Notes under the pieces: generated by a model
Seen by the model: the letters and a program-made list of their open reading frames with translations, nothing else
Told to the model about the DNA's origin: nothing
The model's database searches: none
Source: Streptomyces aureoverticillatus
GTDB lineage: Bacteria > Actinomycetota > Actinomycetes > Streptomycetales > Streptomycetaceae
Assembly (NCBI RefSeq): GCF_014649395.1
Contig: NZ_BMSY01000018.1
Location: 62,001-126,000 of the forward strand
Direction: 5' to 3'
Length of the DNA stretch: 64,000 nt
Shown here: positions 15,966-24,343 of the stretch, in pieces
How the letters are laid out: each line of letters starts with the position of its first letter
How positions within the stretch are numbered: position 1 is the stretch's first letter
Program-made: the position numbers and the translations under genes

Positions 15966-17570
15966 TCAGTCGGTGATGCGGAAGCGCGTGAACGTGGCCG
16001 TTCCCGGAGGCCGACCGCCGGACGGCGTGAGCGCGAACAGGCCGAGCAGGGCGCCGACCCAGCGCCACGGCGTGGCGGCGAAGACCGGACCGGAGGGTTC
16101 GAAGCCGCCGCCCGTGTCGGCGAGGAACCGGCAGCGGGCGCCCGCCCCGGCCTCGATCCGCAGCCGGGCACGGCCTCGCGGCGCCGGCCGCGGGTGTGCC
16201 GCGGCGCGCTCGTGGTCGGCGACGGCCTCGGCGAACCGGTGCACCAACTCGACCGTCCCGTCCGACCCGTGCTCCAGGCCGATCCAGGAGTACGCGTCGC
16301 CCAGCACGGCGAACCCGGCTCGCGCGCCCGGCTCTTCGGCGGACAGGGTGAGCTCCACCTCGGCGACGCACGGGACGGCGGGCAGCCGCTGGGTGAGCAC
16401 GTTCGGCACCCCGCGCAGGTCGTGCGCGTCCGCCGACTCCACGCACACCAGGCGCAGACCGTCGCCGGAGTGATGCGGGGCCCAGCCGTCCTGCGGGTTG
16501 GCGGTCCACTGCCACTGCCGCCCGAAGCGCCCGCCGGGGAAGTCGTCGTCGGTCGCGGGCGCGGACGGCGGCTGCCGGGGCAGGTCCGGCTTGCGGTGGA
16601 CGCGGACGGGGGCGCCCTCGTCGCCGACGACCGGCCAGCCCGTGCCGTCCCAGCGCATCGGCTGGAGGTGCACCACACGGCCGTACGCGCCGCGCTGCTG
16701 GAAGTGCACGAACCAGTCCTCACCGGACGCGGTGCGCACCCAGCCGCCCTGGTGGGGGCCGTTGACGTCGGTCGTGCCCTGCTCCAGGACGATCCGCTCC
16801 TCGTACGGGCCGAAGAACTCGCGTGCGCGGAAGGCGCCCTGCCAGCCGGTCTCCACTCCCCCGGCCGGTGCGAGGATCCAGAACCAGCCGCCGTGCCGGT
16901 ACAGCTTGGGGCCCTCCAGGGTGAACCAGCCGGGGATGCGGTCGGCGTCGACGATCACCTTGCCCTCGTCGAGCAGTTCGGTCGCGTCGCGCCGCATGCG
17001 GTGCCCGGTCAGCCTGTTCTTGACGCCGGAGCGGGACTTGGCCCAGGCGTGCACGAGGTACGCCTCGCCGGTCTCCTCGTCCCACAGGGGGCAGGGGTCG
17101 ATGAGGCCGCGGCCCGCCTTGACCAGGTGGGGGCGGCTCCAGGGGCCGCGGATCTCGGGCGAGTTGACCTGGTGGATGCCGTGGTCGGGGTCGCCCCAGA
17201 AGATCCAGAAGCGGTCGTCGTGGTGCCGGAGCGACGGCGCCCAGACCCCGCGGTCGTGCCGGGGCCGGGCGAACTCGGCGGCGGGTTCCAGGCGCTCCAG
17301 GGCGTGGCCGACGAGCGTCCAGTTGACCAGGTCGCGGGAGTGCAGGAGCGGCAGTCCGGGGGCGCGGCCGAAGCTGGAGGCGGTGAGGTAGAAGTCGTCG
17401 CCGACGCGGATCACGTCGGGGTCGGACCAGTCGGCCGCGAGGACGGGGTTGCGGTAGGTGCCGTCTCCGAGGTCGGGGCCGGTGGTTGCGGGGCCGGGGC
17501 GGGTCGCGCCCGGGTCGGGGCGGGCCGCACCGCGCTCGGGGCCGGTCATTCCGCGCTCGGGTCCGGTCAT
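15966..17570 (-). CDS. Glycoside hydrolase family 43 with C-terminal beta-sandwich
   Basis: Intracellular inverting glycosidase of the arabinofuranosidase/beta-xylosidase group. The ATG at 17570 overlaps the preceding stop (ATGA) and gives 534 residues without a signal peptide. After an odd repeated lead (MTGPERG twice) the five-bladed propeller begins at YRNPVLAADWSDPDVIRVGDDF: catalytic base Asp50, pKa modulator Asp158 in LIDPCPLWDEE, and acid Glu219 in TLEGPKLYR. Residues from about 340 on form the second beta-sandwich domain typical of GH43 subfamily 12-like proteins. With GH51 it would release arabinose or xylose from imported oligomers. The start could also be the second MTGPERG, seven codons later. 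Confidence 0.92.
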   Translation of the reverse strand: MTGPERGMTGPERGAARPDPGATRPGPATTGPDLGDGTYRNPVLAADWSDPDVIRVGDDFYLTASSFGRAPGLPLLHSRDLVNWTLVGHALERLEPAAEFARPRHDRGVWAPSLRHHDDRFWIFWGDPDHGIHQVNSPEIRGPWSRPHLVKAGRGLIDPCPLWDEETGEAYLVHAWAKSRSGVKNRLTGHRMRRDATELLDEGKVIVDADRIPGWFTLEGPKLYRHGGWFWILAPAGGVETGWQGAFRAREFFGPYEERIVLEQGTTDVNGPHQGGWVRTASGEDWFVHFQQRGAYGRVVHLQPMRWDGTGWPVVGDEGAPVRVHRKPDLPRQPPSAPATDDDFPGGRFGRQWQWTANPQDGWAPHHSGDGLRLVCVESADAHDLRGVPNVLTQRLPAVPCVAEVELTLSAEEPGARAGFAVLGDAYSWIGLEHGSDGTVELVHRFAEAVADHERAAAHPRPAPRGRARLRIEAGAGARCRFLADTGGGFEPSGPVFAATPWRWVGALLGLFALTPSGGRPPGTATFTRFRITD

Positions 17571-18409
17571 GCCGTCACCGCCTTGCGGATCAGCGTCGCG
17601 GCCTCGGTCCGGTCCAGGCGGCCGTCGGCGACGACGGTGACCACGCGGCGTACGACGGTCTCGCCGGCGGGGATCGGCAGGCGCTCGGCGTGTGCGAGGG
17701 ACGAGCCGACGCCCGGGTAGTCGGCGGCGCGCACGAACCACGGATCGCGGCGGGTCTGTTCGGTGGCCCCGGCGAACACCAGGGTCCAGTCGCCGCCCGC
17801 GAGCGCGAGCCAGTCGGCGCGACTGCCGTGTGCCGCCGTCTCGCCCTCGGTGTCCGGCGTGAACACGTCGGGCGGCACCGGCTCCTTGGGCGCTCGCCAG
17901 AAGAAGCCGCCGTACCCCGCACCGGGGCGGCCGTTGGTGGCGGGGCTGCCGCAGGAGAGGTCCCTGCCGCTGGTGTTGGTGAGTGCGAAGGTGAAGTCGA
18001 GGGCCCAGGCGGCGCCGGTGAGTTCGGTGGCGGCGACCGTGCGGCGCTCGCGCAGGACCTCGCGGCCCGCGGCGACCCAGCGCAGCTCCTCGACGAACCC
18101 GTCGGTGTCGCGCAGCTGGAAGGCCACGTGCGCTTGACTGCCGTGGTTGTCCAGCTCGATGGAGCCCCGGTCGCGTACGAAGGTGCGGCCGCCCCAGAAG
18201 TTGTGCCCCTCGACGTCGGGAACGGCGACACCGACGCCGAGGTGGTGCGGGTGATCCCCCGGGGCGCGTTCGGTGACGGCGGTGCCGCGCAGGGTGCTGA
18301 CCGGGTGGAGGTGGGGCCGGGGCGAGAGCTCGGCGGGCAGCTCGGGCCGGACGGTGTGGGTGCCGACGGGCCGGCCGGCACAGCGCAGGACGAGGGTGTC
18401 GTCGTTCAC
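17567..18409 (-). CDS. PmoA-like domain protein
   Basis: A 280-residue cytoplasmic protein matching the family annotated PmoA/DUF6807-like, often found beside Gfo/Idh/MocA oxidoreductases in sugar clusters. Segments such as RPHLHPVSTLRGTAVTE, DHPHHLGVGVAVPDVEGHNF, GGFFWRAP and WFVRAADYPGVGSS are typical. Despite the name it is not a methane monooxygenase; its reaction is not established, and a role in sugar or sugar-acid epimerisation or lactone handling is only inferred from neighbours. It starts at a GTG inside the GTGA overlap with the oxidoreductase gene and itself overlaps the GH43 gene by four bases. Confidence 0.8.
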   Translation of the reverse strand: MNDDTLVLRCAGRPVGTHTVRPELPAELSPRPHLHPVSTLRGTAVTERAPGDHPHHLGVGVAVPDVEGHNFWGGRTFVRDRGSIELDNHGSQAHVAFQLRDTDGFVEELRWVAAGREVLRERRTVAATELTGAAWALDFTFALTNTSGRDLSCGSPATNGRPGAGYGGFFWRAPKEPVPPDVFTPDTEGETAAHGSRADWLALAGGDWTLVFAGATEQTRRDPWFVRAADYPGVGSSLAHAERLPIPAGETVVRRVVTVVADGRLDRTEAATLIRKAVTA

Positions 18410-19575
18410 GAGGTGGTCACCTCTTCGGCGGGCGCCCAGGCGGCGCCGAGCTCGGAGTACAGGGCGAGGGTGTCGGCCGCCGTGGCGACCAGGCCGTCGA
18501 TGCCGTCGACGACGCGCCGGGGCGCGCGCTCCCCCGGTGCGGCGTGCCAGGCGCTCGCGGGCAGCGGGACGGGGTCGGGTGCCTGCCGTACCGCTTCGAC
18601 GACCTTCATGAAGGCGCTCGTCGCGTCGGCGGGCACCAGCAGCTCCGCGCCCCGGGTCAGGTGGTCGACGAGGTTCTCGAGGAGGTCCGTCCGGTCGTGC
18701 AGATACTCCTCGGGTCCGTGTTCGGCCCGTTGGACCAGGACGCGGTCCTGCTTGTACCAGAAGGTGATCCGGCCGCTGTCGCCGTGCACTTGGACGTACG
18801 GTTCGTCGGGCTCCTCCGCGCACAGTGTCGCCGCGACGGTGACGTGGCGGCCGCGCGCGGTGGTGACGCGTACGCAGGAGGTGTCGTCGCATTCGATGGC
18901 GTTGGCGCGGAACAGCTCGGTCTCGATGCCGGTGACGTCCTCCGCCCGGGTGCTGCCGTCCATGGCGAGCGCGGTCGCGACGGCGTGCGCGAGGGGGTTG
19001 GTCAGGACGCCGTCGACGACGTCGACCCCGTCCATGCGACGGCGTCCGGCCCAGGGTGCGCGGCGGTAGTACGCCTCGTCGCGGGCCCAGGCGCCGGCCG
19101 CTCCGACGCCGAGGACCTCGCCGACGGCGCCGGAGTCGACCAGGGCGCGGATCGCGGGCACGGCGCCCGAGCCGAGCGACTGGAAGCCGATCTGGCAGGC
19201 GACGCCCGCTTCGGCGGCCGCGGCGGTGATGCGGCCGAACTCCGCGTACGACGGGGCGGGCGGCTTCTCCAGGAGCAGGTGGACGCCCCGTCGTGCGGCG
19301 GCGAGCGCGAGCTCGGTGTGCGTGGGGATGGGCGTGCACACCACGGCGAGCCGTGCCCCGGTGGCGTCCAGCAGGCCCGCGAAGTCGGTGCACTGCGTGA
19401 GCGTCGTGAAGCCGTCGAGCTCGGCGGGCGTCAGGGGCTCGAGTTCGCAGACGCCGACGAGGCGTACCCGGCCGGCGCGGTGCAGGCGGCGGATGTTCTC
19501 CAGGTGCCACCGGCCGTGGCCGCGGGCGCCGGCGAGGACGACGGGCAGCGGGGTGTCGCGGGTCGACGTGGTCAT
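18406..19575 (-). CDS. Gfo/Idh/MocA family NAD(P)-dependent oxidoreductase
   Basis: A 389-residue dehydrogenase probably acting on a sugar, sugar lactone or inositol-like compound. The N-terminal Rossmann fold begins VVLAGARGHGRWHLENIRR, and the conserved EKP motif is in LLLEKPPAPSYAEF. The C-terminal alpha/beta domain carries GVLTNPLAHAVATAL with the usual active-site His. It sits between the permease genes and the PmoA-like gene, so it may oxidise the imported sugar before the dehydratase and DHDPS-like enzyme act. The exact substrate and cofactor are not visible. Confidence 0.9.
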   Translation of the reverse strand: MTTSTRDTPLPVVLAGARGHGRWHLENIRRLHRAGRVRLVGVCELEPLTPAELDGFTTLTQCTDFAGLLDATGARLAVVCTPIPTHTELALAAARRGVHLLLEKPPAPSYAEFGRITAAAAEAGVACQIGFQSLGSGAVPAIRALVDSGAVGEVLGVGAAGAWARDEAYYRRAPWAGRRRMDGVDVVDGVLTNPLAHAVATALAMDGSTRAEDVTGIETELFRANAIECDDTSCVRVTTARGRHVTVAATLCAEEPDEPYVQVHGDSGRITFWYKQDRVLVQRAEHGPEEYLHDRTDLLENLVDHLTRGAELLVPADATSAFMKVVEAVRQAPDPVPLPASAWHAAPGERAPRRVVDGIDGLVATAADTLALYSELGAAWAPAEEVTTS

Positions 19576-19609
19576 CGGATCCTCCCGACGGGACGTAGGC
19601 GCATGGAGG

Positions 19610-20518
19610 TCATCCCTTCACCGCCCCCGCGCTGAAGCCGGTGATCAGCCACTTCTGGATGAAGGCGAAGACGATCACGACGGGTACGGCGGCGACGATG
19701 CCGCCGGCCGCGAGCGCGCCCAGGTCGACGCTGTCGGCGCTCATCAGGGTGTTCAGGCCCACCGGGATCGTCTGCTTGCCCTGGTCGCTGAGGAACATCA
19801 GGGCGAACAGGAAGTGGTTCCAGCTGTGCACGAAGGCGAAGGAGCCGACGGCGATCAGGCCGGGGCGGAGCAGCGGGAGCACGACCACGCAGAAGGCGCG
19901 GAAGCGTGAGCAGCCGTCGACCCAGGCGGCCTCCTCCAGGGAGGGCGGCACGTTCTTGATGAAGTTGCCGATGAGAATCATCGACAGCGGCAGCTGGAAG
20001 ACGGTCTCGGCGATGATGACGCTGCCGAGCGAGTTGATCATCTCCAGGTTGGCGAAGATCTCGAAGAGCGGTACGAGGAGCAGCGCGCCCGGCACGAACT
20101 GGGAGCACAGCAGGGCCAGCATGAAGCCGCGCTTGAGCCGGAAGTCGAACCGGGCGAGGGCGTAGCCGCCGGCCAGCGCGACGACCGTGGTCATCACCAG
20201 CGTGGCGACGCCGATGAGGACGCTGTTCTGGAAGTACGTGCCGAAGCTCCGCTCGGTCCACACCTTGTCGAAGTGTTCGAAGGTGACGGGCCAGGGCACC
20301 AGGGAGGTCGAGCCCGCGGGGCGCAGCGCGAAGAGCGCGATCCAGTAGAACGGGATGAGCGTGAAGACGAGGTAGACCCCGAGCGGGAGGTAGATCTGCC
20401 GGCGCGGCACCTCGTCCCAGGAGCGCTGACGCTTCTTCGGCCGCCGCGGGCCGAAGGCCTCGAGGACGGTGCGCGGGGCGGAGGTCACGGTGGGCGCTTC
20501 CGCATCCTTGGTGATCAC
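19610..20518 (-). CDS. Carbohydrate ABC transporter permease, MalG-type
   Basis: CUT1 permease of about 302 residues starting at GTG 20518, in a GTGA overlap with the MalF-type gene. Membrane segments begin with QIYLPLGVYLVFTLIPFYWI, the ARFDFRLKRG loop is typical of MalG proteins, and the EAA loop reads LEEAAWVDGCSRFRAFCVVV. It forms the channel with the 20515-21471 product and uses the 14507-15856 binding protein. No ATPase gene accompanies it. Confidence 0.92.
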   Translation of the reverse strand: MITKDAEAPTVTSAPRTVLEAFGPRRPKKRQRSWDEVPRRQIYLPLGVYLVFTLIPFYWIALFALRPAGSTSLVPWPVTFEHFDKVWTERSFGTYFQNSVLIGVATLVMTTVVALAGGYALARFDFRLKRGFMLALLCSQFVPGALLLVPLFEIFANLEMINSLGSVIIAETVFQLPLSMILIGNFIKNVPPSLEEAAWVDGCSRFRAFCVVVLPLLRPGLIAVGSFAFVHSWNHFLFALMFLSDQGKQTIPVGLNTLMSADSVDLGALAAGGIVAAVPVVIVFAFIQKWLITGFSAGAVKG

Positions 20519-21471
20519 TTGTCGTCGCCTCCGAACTTGCTCAGGCGCAGATAGAGCACCGAGCAGAAGAGCAGGACCACGAACGCCACCGTGGTCAGGG
20601 CGGACGCGTAGCCGAAGTCGTGGGCTTCGACGCTGGTGGTGGCGACGTACAGCGGAAGGGTCGTCGTCTCGCCCGCGGGGCCGCCGCCGGTCAGGGTGTA
20701 GAGCAGGTCCACGTTGTTGAACTCCCACACCATGCGCAGGAGCGTGGACAGGATGATCGCGTCCTTCAGGTGCGGCAGGGTGATGTGCAGGAACTGGCGC
20801 AGCCGGCTCGCGCCGTCGACCTCGGCGGCCTCGTACAGGTCCTTCGGGACGGACTGGAGGTCGGCGAGGATGAGGATCGCGAAGAAGGGGACGCCGCGCC
20901 ACAGGTCGGCGACGATCGCGGCGGGGAAGACCGTCCCGGGGTCGGAGAGCCACGAGGTGCCGTACGCGCCGATGCCGAGGTCGGCGAGGTAACGGGTGAT
21001 GCCCGTCTGGGAGTTGTAGAGCAGTACCCAGATCACGGAGGTCAGCACGCCGGACACGGCCCACGGCGAGAACACCAGGGCCCGGCCCAGGGCACGGCCG
21101 GCGAAGGTCTGGTTGACGATCAGCGCGAGCGCGAGCCCGAACAGGAGCTGGAGGCCGACCTCGACGAACACCCACTTGGCGCTGAAGGCGAGGGTGTCCC
21201 AGAACAGCGGGTCCTCGGTGAAGGCACGGGTGAAGTTGTCGAGGCCCGCGAAGCCGTTGCGCCAGGGCTTGGTGGGGTTGTAGTGCTGCAGGCTGTAGTA
21301 GAAGACGCTGATCACCGGGTAGGCGATGAAGCCCAGCATCAGCAGCGCGGCGGGCGCGATCAGCAGATAGGGAAGCCTGCGCGGGGTGGCTCCGGTGCGG
21401 CCGGCTCCGGCGCGGCGCCGGGGGCGCTTCGCCGGCGGCGGCTTCTTCGCCACGGCTGCGGCTTGGGCCAT
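20515..21471 (-). CDS. Carbohydrate ABC transporter permease, MalF-type
   Basis: CUT1 permease of 318 residues, first gene of the transcript that continues through the MalG-type permease, oxidoreductase, PmoA-like, GH43, binding protein and acetylesterase genes. The N-terminus is Lys/Arg/Pro-rich (KKPPPAKRPRRRAGAG), followed by six membrane segments starting LPYLLIAPAALLMLGFIAYP. The EAA loop is DLYEAAEVDGASRLRQFLHI. GGAGAG precedes the ATG. The 119-base gap to the dehydratase gene holds two putative operators (21504-21511 and 21522-21537), so this is an independent promoter. Confidence 0.93.
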   Translation of the reverse strand: MAQAAAVAKKPPPAKRPRRRAGAGRTGATPRRLPYLLIAPAALLMLGFIAYPVISVFYYSLQHYNPTKPWRNGFAGLDNFTRAFTEDPLFWDTLAFSAKWVFVEVGLQLLFGLALALIVNQTFAGRALGRALVFSPWAVSGVLTSVIWVLLYNSQTGITRYLADLGIGAYGTSWLSDPGTVFPAAIVADLWRGVPFFAILILADLQSVPKDLYEAAEVDGASRLRQFLHITLPHLKDAIILSTLLRMVWEFNNVDLLYTLTGGGPAGETTTLPLYVATTSVEAHDFGYASALTTVAFVVLLFCSVLYLRLSKFGGDDK

Positions 21472-21503
21472 GACTGGCTCTCCGTTCTGGGATGGTTCGG
21501 GTG

Positions 21504-21511
21504 AAGCGCTT
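21504..21511. promoter_or_regulatory. Putative LacI-type operator, core AAGCGCTT
   Basis: Located 33 bases upstream of the permease start within GTGAAGCGCTTCGC, which matches the pectate lyase promoter site at 9404 over the central ten bases. Ten bases further upstream lies the GTTCGA-type motif. Confidence 0.6.
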
Positions 21512-21521
21512 CGCAGACGAT

Positions 21522-21537
21522 GTTCGAGATTTCGCAC
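21522..21537 (+). promoter_or_regulatory. Putative operator GTTCGAGATTTCGCAC
   Basis: Shares 13 of 16 bases with the site at 4096. It lies about 50 bases upstream of the permease gene and next to an AAGCGCTT palindrome, suggesting dual control of the importer operon. Confidence 0.5.
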
Positions 21538-21590
21538 AAAGAGAAGCCTGGGACGCCCCCTGAAGAGGCCCGGGTGGGCGGGGTGTGCGG

Positions 21591-23441
21591 TCAGCCCGCG
21601 TACGGGTCCGGCACCTGGCCCGGCCTGGCCAGGAACGCGAAGTCGCAGCCGGTGTCCGCCTGGGTGATCTGCTCGCCGTACAGCGCGCCGTAGCCGCGCT
21701 CGTACCGCTCCGGCGGCACCGTCCACGCGGCCCGGCGCCGCGCCAACTCCTCTTCCGGTACGTCGAGTTGGAGGCTGCGCGCCTCGACGTCGAGGGTGAC
21801 CGGGTCCCCGGTGCGCACCAGCGCGAGCGGCCCGCCGACGTACGACTCCGGCGCCACGTGCAGCACACAGGTGCCGTAACTCGTGCCGCTCATCCGGGCG
21901 TCGGAGATCCGCACCATGTCGCGCACCCCTTGCCTGAGCAGGTGGTCGGGGATCGGCAGCATGCCGTACTCGGGCATGCCGGGCCCGCCCTTGGGTCCGG
22001 CGCCCCGCAGCACGAGCACGCTGTCCGCGGTGATGCCGAGGTCCGGATCGTTGATGGTGCGCTGCATGGTCCTGTAGTCGTCGAAGACGACGGCCGGGCC
22101 GGTGTGCTTCAGCAGGCGCGGGTCGGCGGTGATGTGCTTGATCACGGCGCCGTCGGGGCACAGGTTGCCGCGCAGGACGGCGAGTCCACCCTCGGCCGCG
22201 ACCGGGTTGCCGCGTGGGCGGATCACGTCGTCGTCGTGCACGAGCGCGCCCGCGAGCTGCTCGCGCAGGGTGTCGTGGGCGACCGTGGGCCGGTCCAGGT
22301 GCAGCAGGTCGGCGACGCGGGACAGGAACCCCGGCAGACCGCCCGCGAAGTGGAAGTCCTCCATCAGGTACCTGTCGCCGCCGGGGCGGACGTTGGCGAG
22401 GACCGGGACCGTACGGGCGATGCGGTCGAAGTCGTCGAGGGTGAGCGTGACTCCGGCGCGCCCTGCCATGGCGATGAGGTGGATGACGGCGTTGGTCGAG
22501 CCGCCCAGAGCGACGACGGTGGTGACCGCGTCCGCGAAGGCCTCCGGGGTGAGGAGGGCGGACAGCCTCCGGTCGCGGTGGACGAGGTCGACGACGCGCA
22601 GTCCGGAGGCGGCGGCCATGCGGTCGTGCGCGGAGTCCACGGCGGGGATCGAGGAGGCGCCGGGCAGCGTGACCCCGAGGGCTTCGGCGGCGGCGGTGAG
22701 CGTGGAGGCGGTGCCCATGGTCATGCAGTGGCCCGGCGAACGGGCCAGACCGCTCTCCAGTTCGGCGAGCTCGCAGTCGCCGATGAGCCCGGCCCGCATG
22801 TCGTCCCAGTACTTCCACATGTCGGTGCCGGAGCCGAGGACCTCGCCGCGCCAGTGGCCCGGCAGCATGGGGCCCGCCGGTACGAACACGGTCGGCAGGT
22901 CGACGGAGGCCGCGCCCATGAGCAGCGCGGGCGTCGACTTGTCGCAGCCGCCGAGCAGCACCGCGCCGTCCACCGGATACGAGCGCAGCAGCTCCTCGGT
23001 CTCCATGGACAGGAGGTTCCGGTAGAGCATGGGCGTGGGCTTCTGGAAGGTCTCGCTCAGCGTGGCCACCGGGAACTCCAGCGGGAAGCCGCCCGCCTGC
23101 CACACCCCGCGTTTGACCGCCTGCGCGCGGTCGCGCAGGTGGACGTGGCAGGGGTTGATGTCGGACCAGGTGTTGAGGATCGCGATGACCGGCTTGCCGA
23201 GGTGCTCCTCGGGCAGATAGCCGAGCTGGCGGGTGCGGGCGCGGTGACTGAAGGAGCGCAGGCCCGACGAGACGCTGCCGCCGTACCACTGGTGGCTGCG
23301 GAGCTGCTCCGGCGGGCGGGTCGTGGGCTCGTCCGCCGAACGGGTCGTGGGCTCGCCCGGCGGGCGGGTTACGGTCTCGCCCGGACTGGTTATGGACTCC
23401 CCCTGCGTGCGAGACGTGGGGTTCCCCGGTGGGTGCGTCAC
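21591..23441 (-). CDS. IlvD/Edd-family sugar-acid dehydratase
   Basis: Iron-sulphur dehydratase of 616 residues that would convert an aldonic acid (such as L-arabinonate, D-xylonate or galactonate) to its 2-keto-3-deoxy acid. The three cluster cysteines are Cys98 (DINPCHVHLRD), Cys166 (LLGGCDKSTPALLMGA) and Cys239 (SPGHCMTMGTASTL). GSGTDMWKYWDDMRAG and the C-terminal ISDARMSGTSYGTCVLHVAPE are typical of the pentonate dehydratase branch rather than IlvD proper. GTG 23441 overlaps the preceding stop (GTGA). The first 45 residues are an odd Thr/Pro/Glu-rich repeat absent from most homologues. Translation might instead start nearer LRSHQWYGG. Confidence 0.88.
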   Translation of the reverse strand: MTHPPGNPTSRTQGESITSPGETVTRPPGEPTTRSADEPTTRPPEQLRSHQWYGGSVSSGLRSFSHRARTRQLGYLPEEHLGKPVIAILNTWSDINPCHVHLRDRAQAVKRGVWQAGGFPLEFPVATLSETFQKPTPMLYRNLLSMETEELLRSYPVDGAVLLGGCDKSTPALLMGAASVDLPTVFVPAGPMLPGHWRGEVLGSGTDMWKYWDDMRAGLIGDCELAELESGLARSPGHCMTMGTASTLTAAAEALGVTLPGASSIPAVDSAHDRMAAASGLRVVDLVHRDRRLSALLTPEAFADAVTTVVALGGSTNAVIHLIAMAGRAGVTLTLDDFDRIARTVPVLANVRPGGDRYLMEDFHFAGGLPGFLSRVADLLHLDRPTVAHDTLREQLAGALVHDDDVIRPRGNPVAAEGGLAVLRGNLCPDGAVIKHITADPRLLKHTGPAVVFDDYRTMQRTINDPDLGITADSVLVLRGAGPKGGPGMPEYGMLPIPDHLLRQGVRDMVRISDARMSGTSYGTCVLHVAPESYVGGPLALVRTGDPVTLDVEARSLQLDVPEEELARRRAAWTVPPERYERGYGALYGEQITQADTGCDFAFLARPGQVPDPYAG

Positions 23442-24343
23442 AGGGACCACCCCGCGGCGATCGCGGCGACCTCGGCGCGTTCGGCCTCGGGCAGCGGGCG
23501 GCTGGGCGGGCGCACGTCGCGGCGGCACAGGCCGAGCGACGCGAGGGCCTCCTTGACCACGGTGACGTTGTTGGCGGAGGCGTCGGCGGCCCGCAGCTCC
23601 TCGAAGCGGCGGATCTGCTCCCACACCTTCATCGCGGCCGGATAGTCACCGCTTCGAAGCGCTTCGATCATGGTCAGCGAAAGACGAGGGCTGACGTTGA
23701 CGAGCCCGGAGGTGAAGCCGGTGGCGCCCGCCGAGAAGTACGAGGGCGCGTACGGCTCGGCGAGCCCCGCGACCCACACGAAGCGGTCCAGGCCCGCGTC
23801 CCGGGCGAACGCGGCGAACCGGGCGGCGTCCGGGACCGCGTACTTCACGCCGATCACATTGGGGCAGTCGTCGGCCAGTTCGGCGAGCCGCGCCCCGGGG
23901 AGGAGCGGATTGCGGAGGTAGGGGACCACGCCGAGCTCGGGCACGGCGTCGGCGATCGCCCGGTGGTAGTCGACCCAGCCCGCCTCCGACACGTACGGGT
24001 GCACGGGCTGATGGACCATCACCATCTGGGCCCCGGCCTCCCGGGCGTGCCGGGCGGCGGCGACGGCGGTGGGCACGTCGTGCCCCACGCCGACGAGGAT
24101 CACGGCCCGCTCCCCCGCCTCCGCCACGGTCGACTCGGTGACCAGGCGGCGCTCTTCGGGGGCGAGGGCGTAGAACTCGCCGGTGTTGCCGTTGGGCGTC
24201 AGGGTGCGCACGCCGCCGTCGAGCAGCCGGCGCAGCAGGGTCCGGTGCGCGTCCTGGTCGACGGTGCCGTCGGCGGCGAAGGGCGTCACCGGGATCGCCA
24301 CCACGTCGGCGAGGGCGGCCCGCTGTGTGTCGTACGTCGTCAC
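23438..24343 (-). CDS. Dihydrodipicolinate synthase-family lyase/dehydratase (likely 2-keto-3-deoxy sugar acid)
   Basis: Class I aldolase-fold enzyme of 301 residues. It has the GNTGEFYAL motif, Tyr142 in VPYLRNP and the Schiff-base Lys167 in NVIGVKYAV. In this setting it should act on the product of the adjacent dehydratase, either cleaving 2-keto-3-deoxy-pentonate to pyruvate plus glycolaldehyde or dehydrating it to alpha-ketoglutarate semialdehyde; the sequence does not decide between them. The start is GTG 24343, overlapping the GntR stop (GTGA). A perfect 14-bp palindrome of the AAGCGCTT class lies within the coding sequence at 23654-23667. Confidence 0.88.
   Translation of the reverse strand: MTTYDTQRAALADVVAIPVTPFAADGTVDQDAHRTLLRRLLDGGVRTLTPNGNTGEFYALAPEERRLVTESTVAEAGERAVILVGVGHDVPTAVAAARHAREAGAQMVMVHQPVHPYVSEAGWVDYHRAIADAVPELGVVPYLRNPLLPGARLAELADDCPNVIGVKYAVPDAARFAAFARDAGLDRFVWVAGLAEPYAPSYFSAGATGFTSGLVNVSPRLSLTMIEALRSGDYPAAMKVWEQIRRFEELRAADASANNVTVVKEALASLGLCRRDVRPPSRPLPEAERAEVAAIAAGWSL
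23654..23667. promoter_or_regulatory. Intragenic palindrome TCGAAGCGCTTCGA
   Basis: Perfect 14-bp inverted repeat inside the DHDPS-like gene, with the same AAGCGCTT core as the sites at 6354, 9404 and 21504. It could be a roadblock operator or chance codon usage (it encodes part of MIEALRSGD). Confidence 0.35.

Noticed and set aside
17567..18409. Methane/ammonia monooxygenase subunit
   Set aside because: The PmoA name of this family is historical. The protein is soluble and sits in a sugar operon without other monooxygenase subunits.
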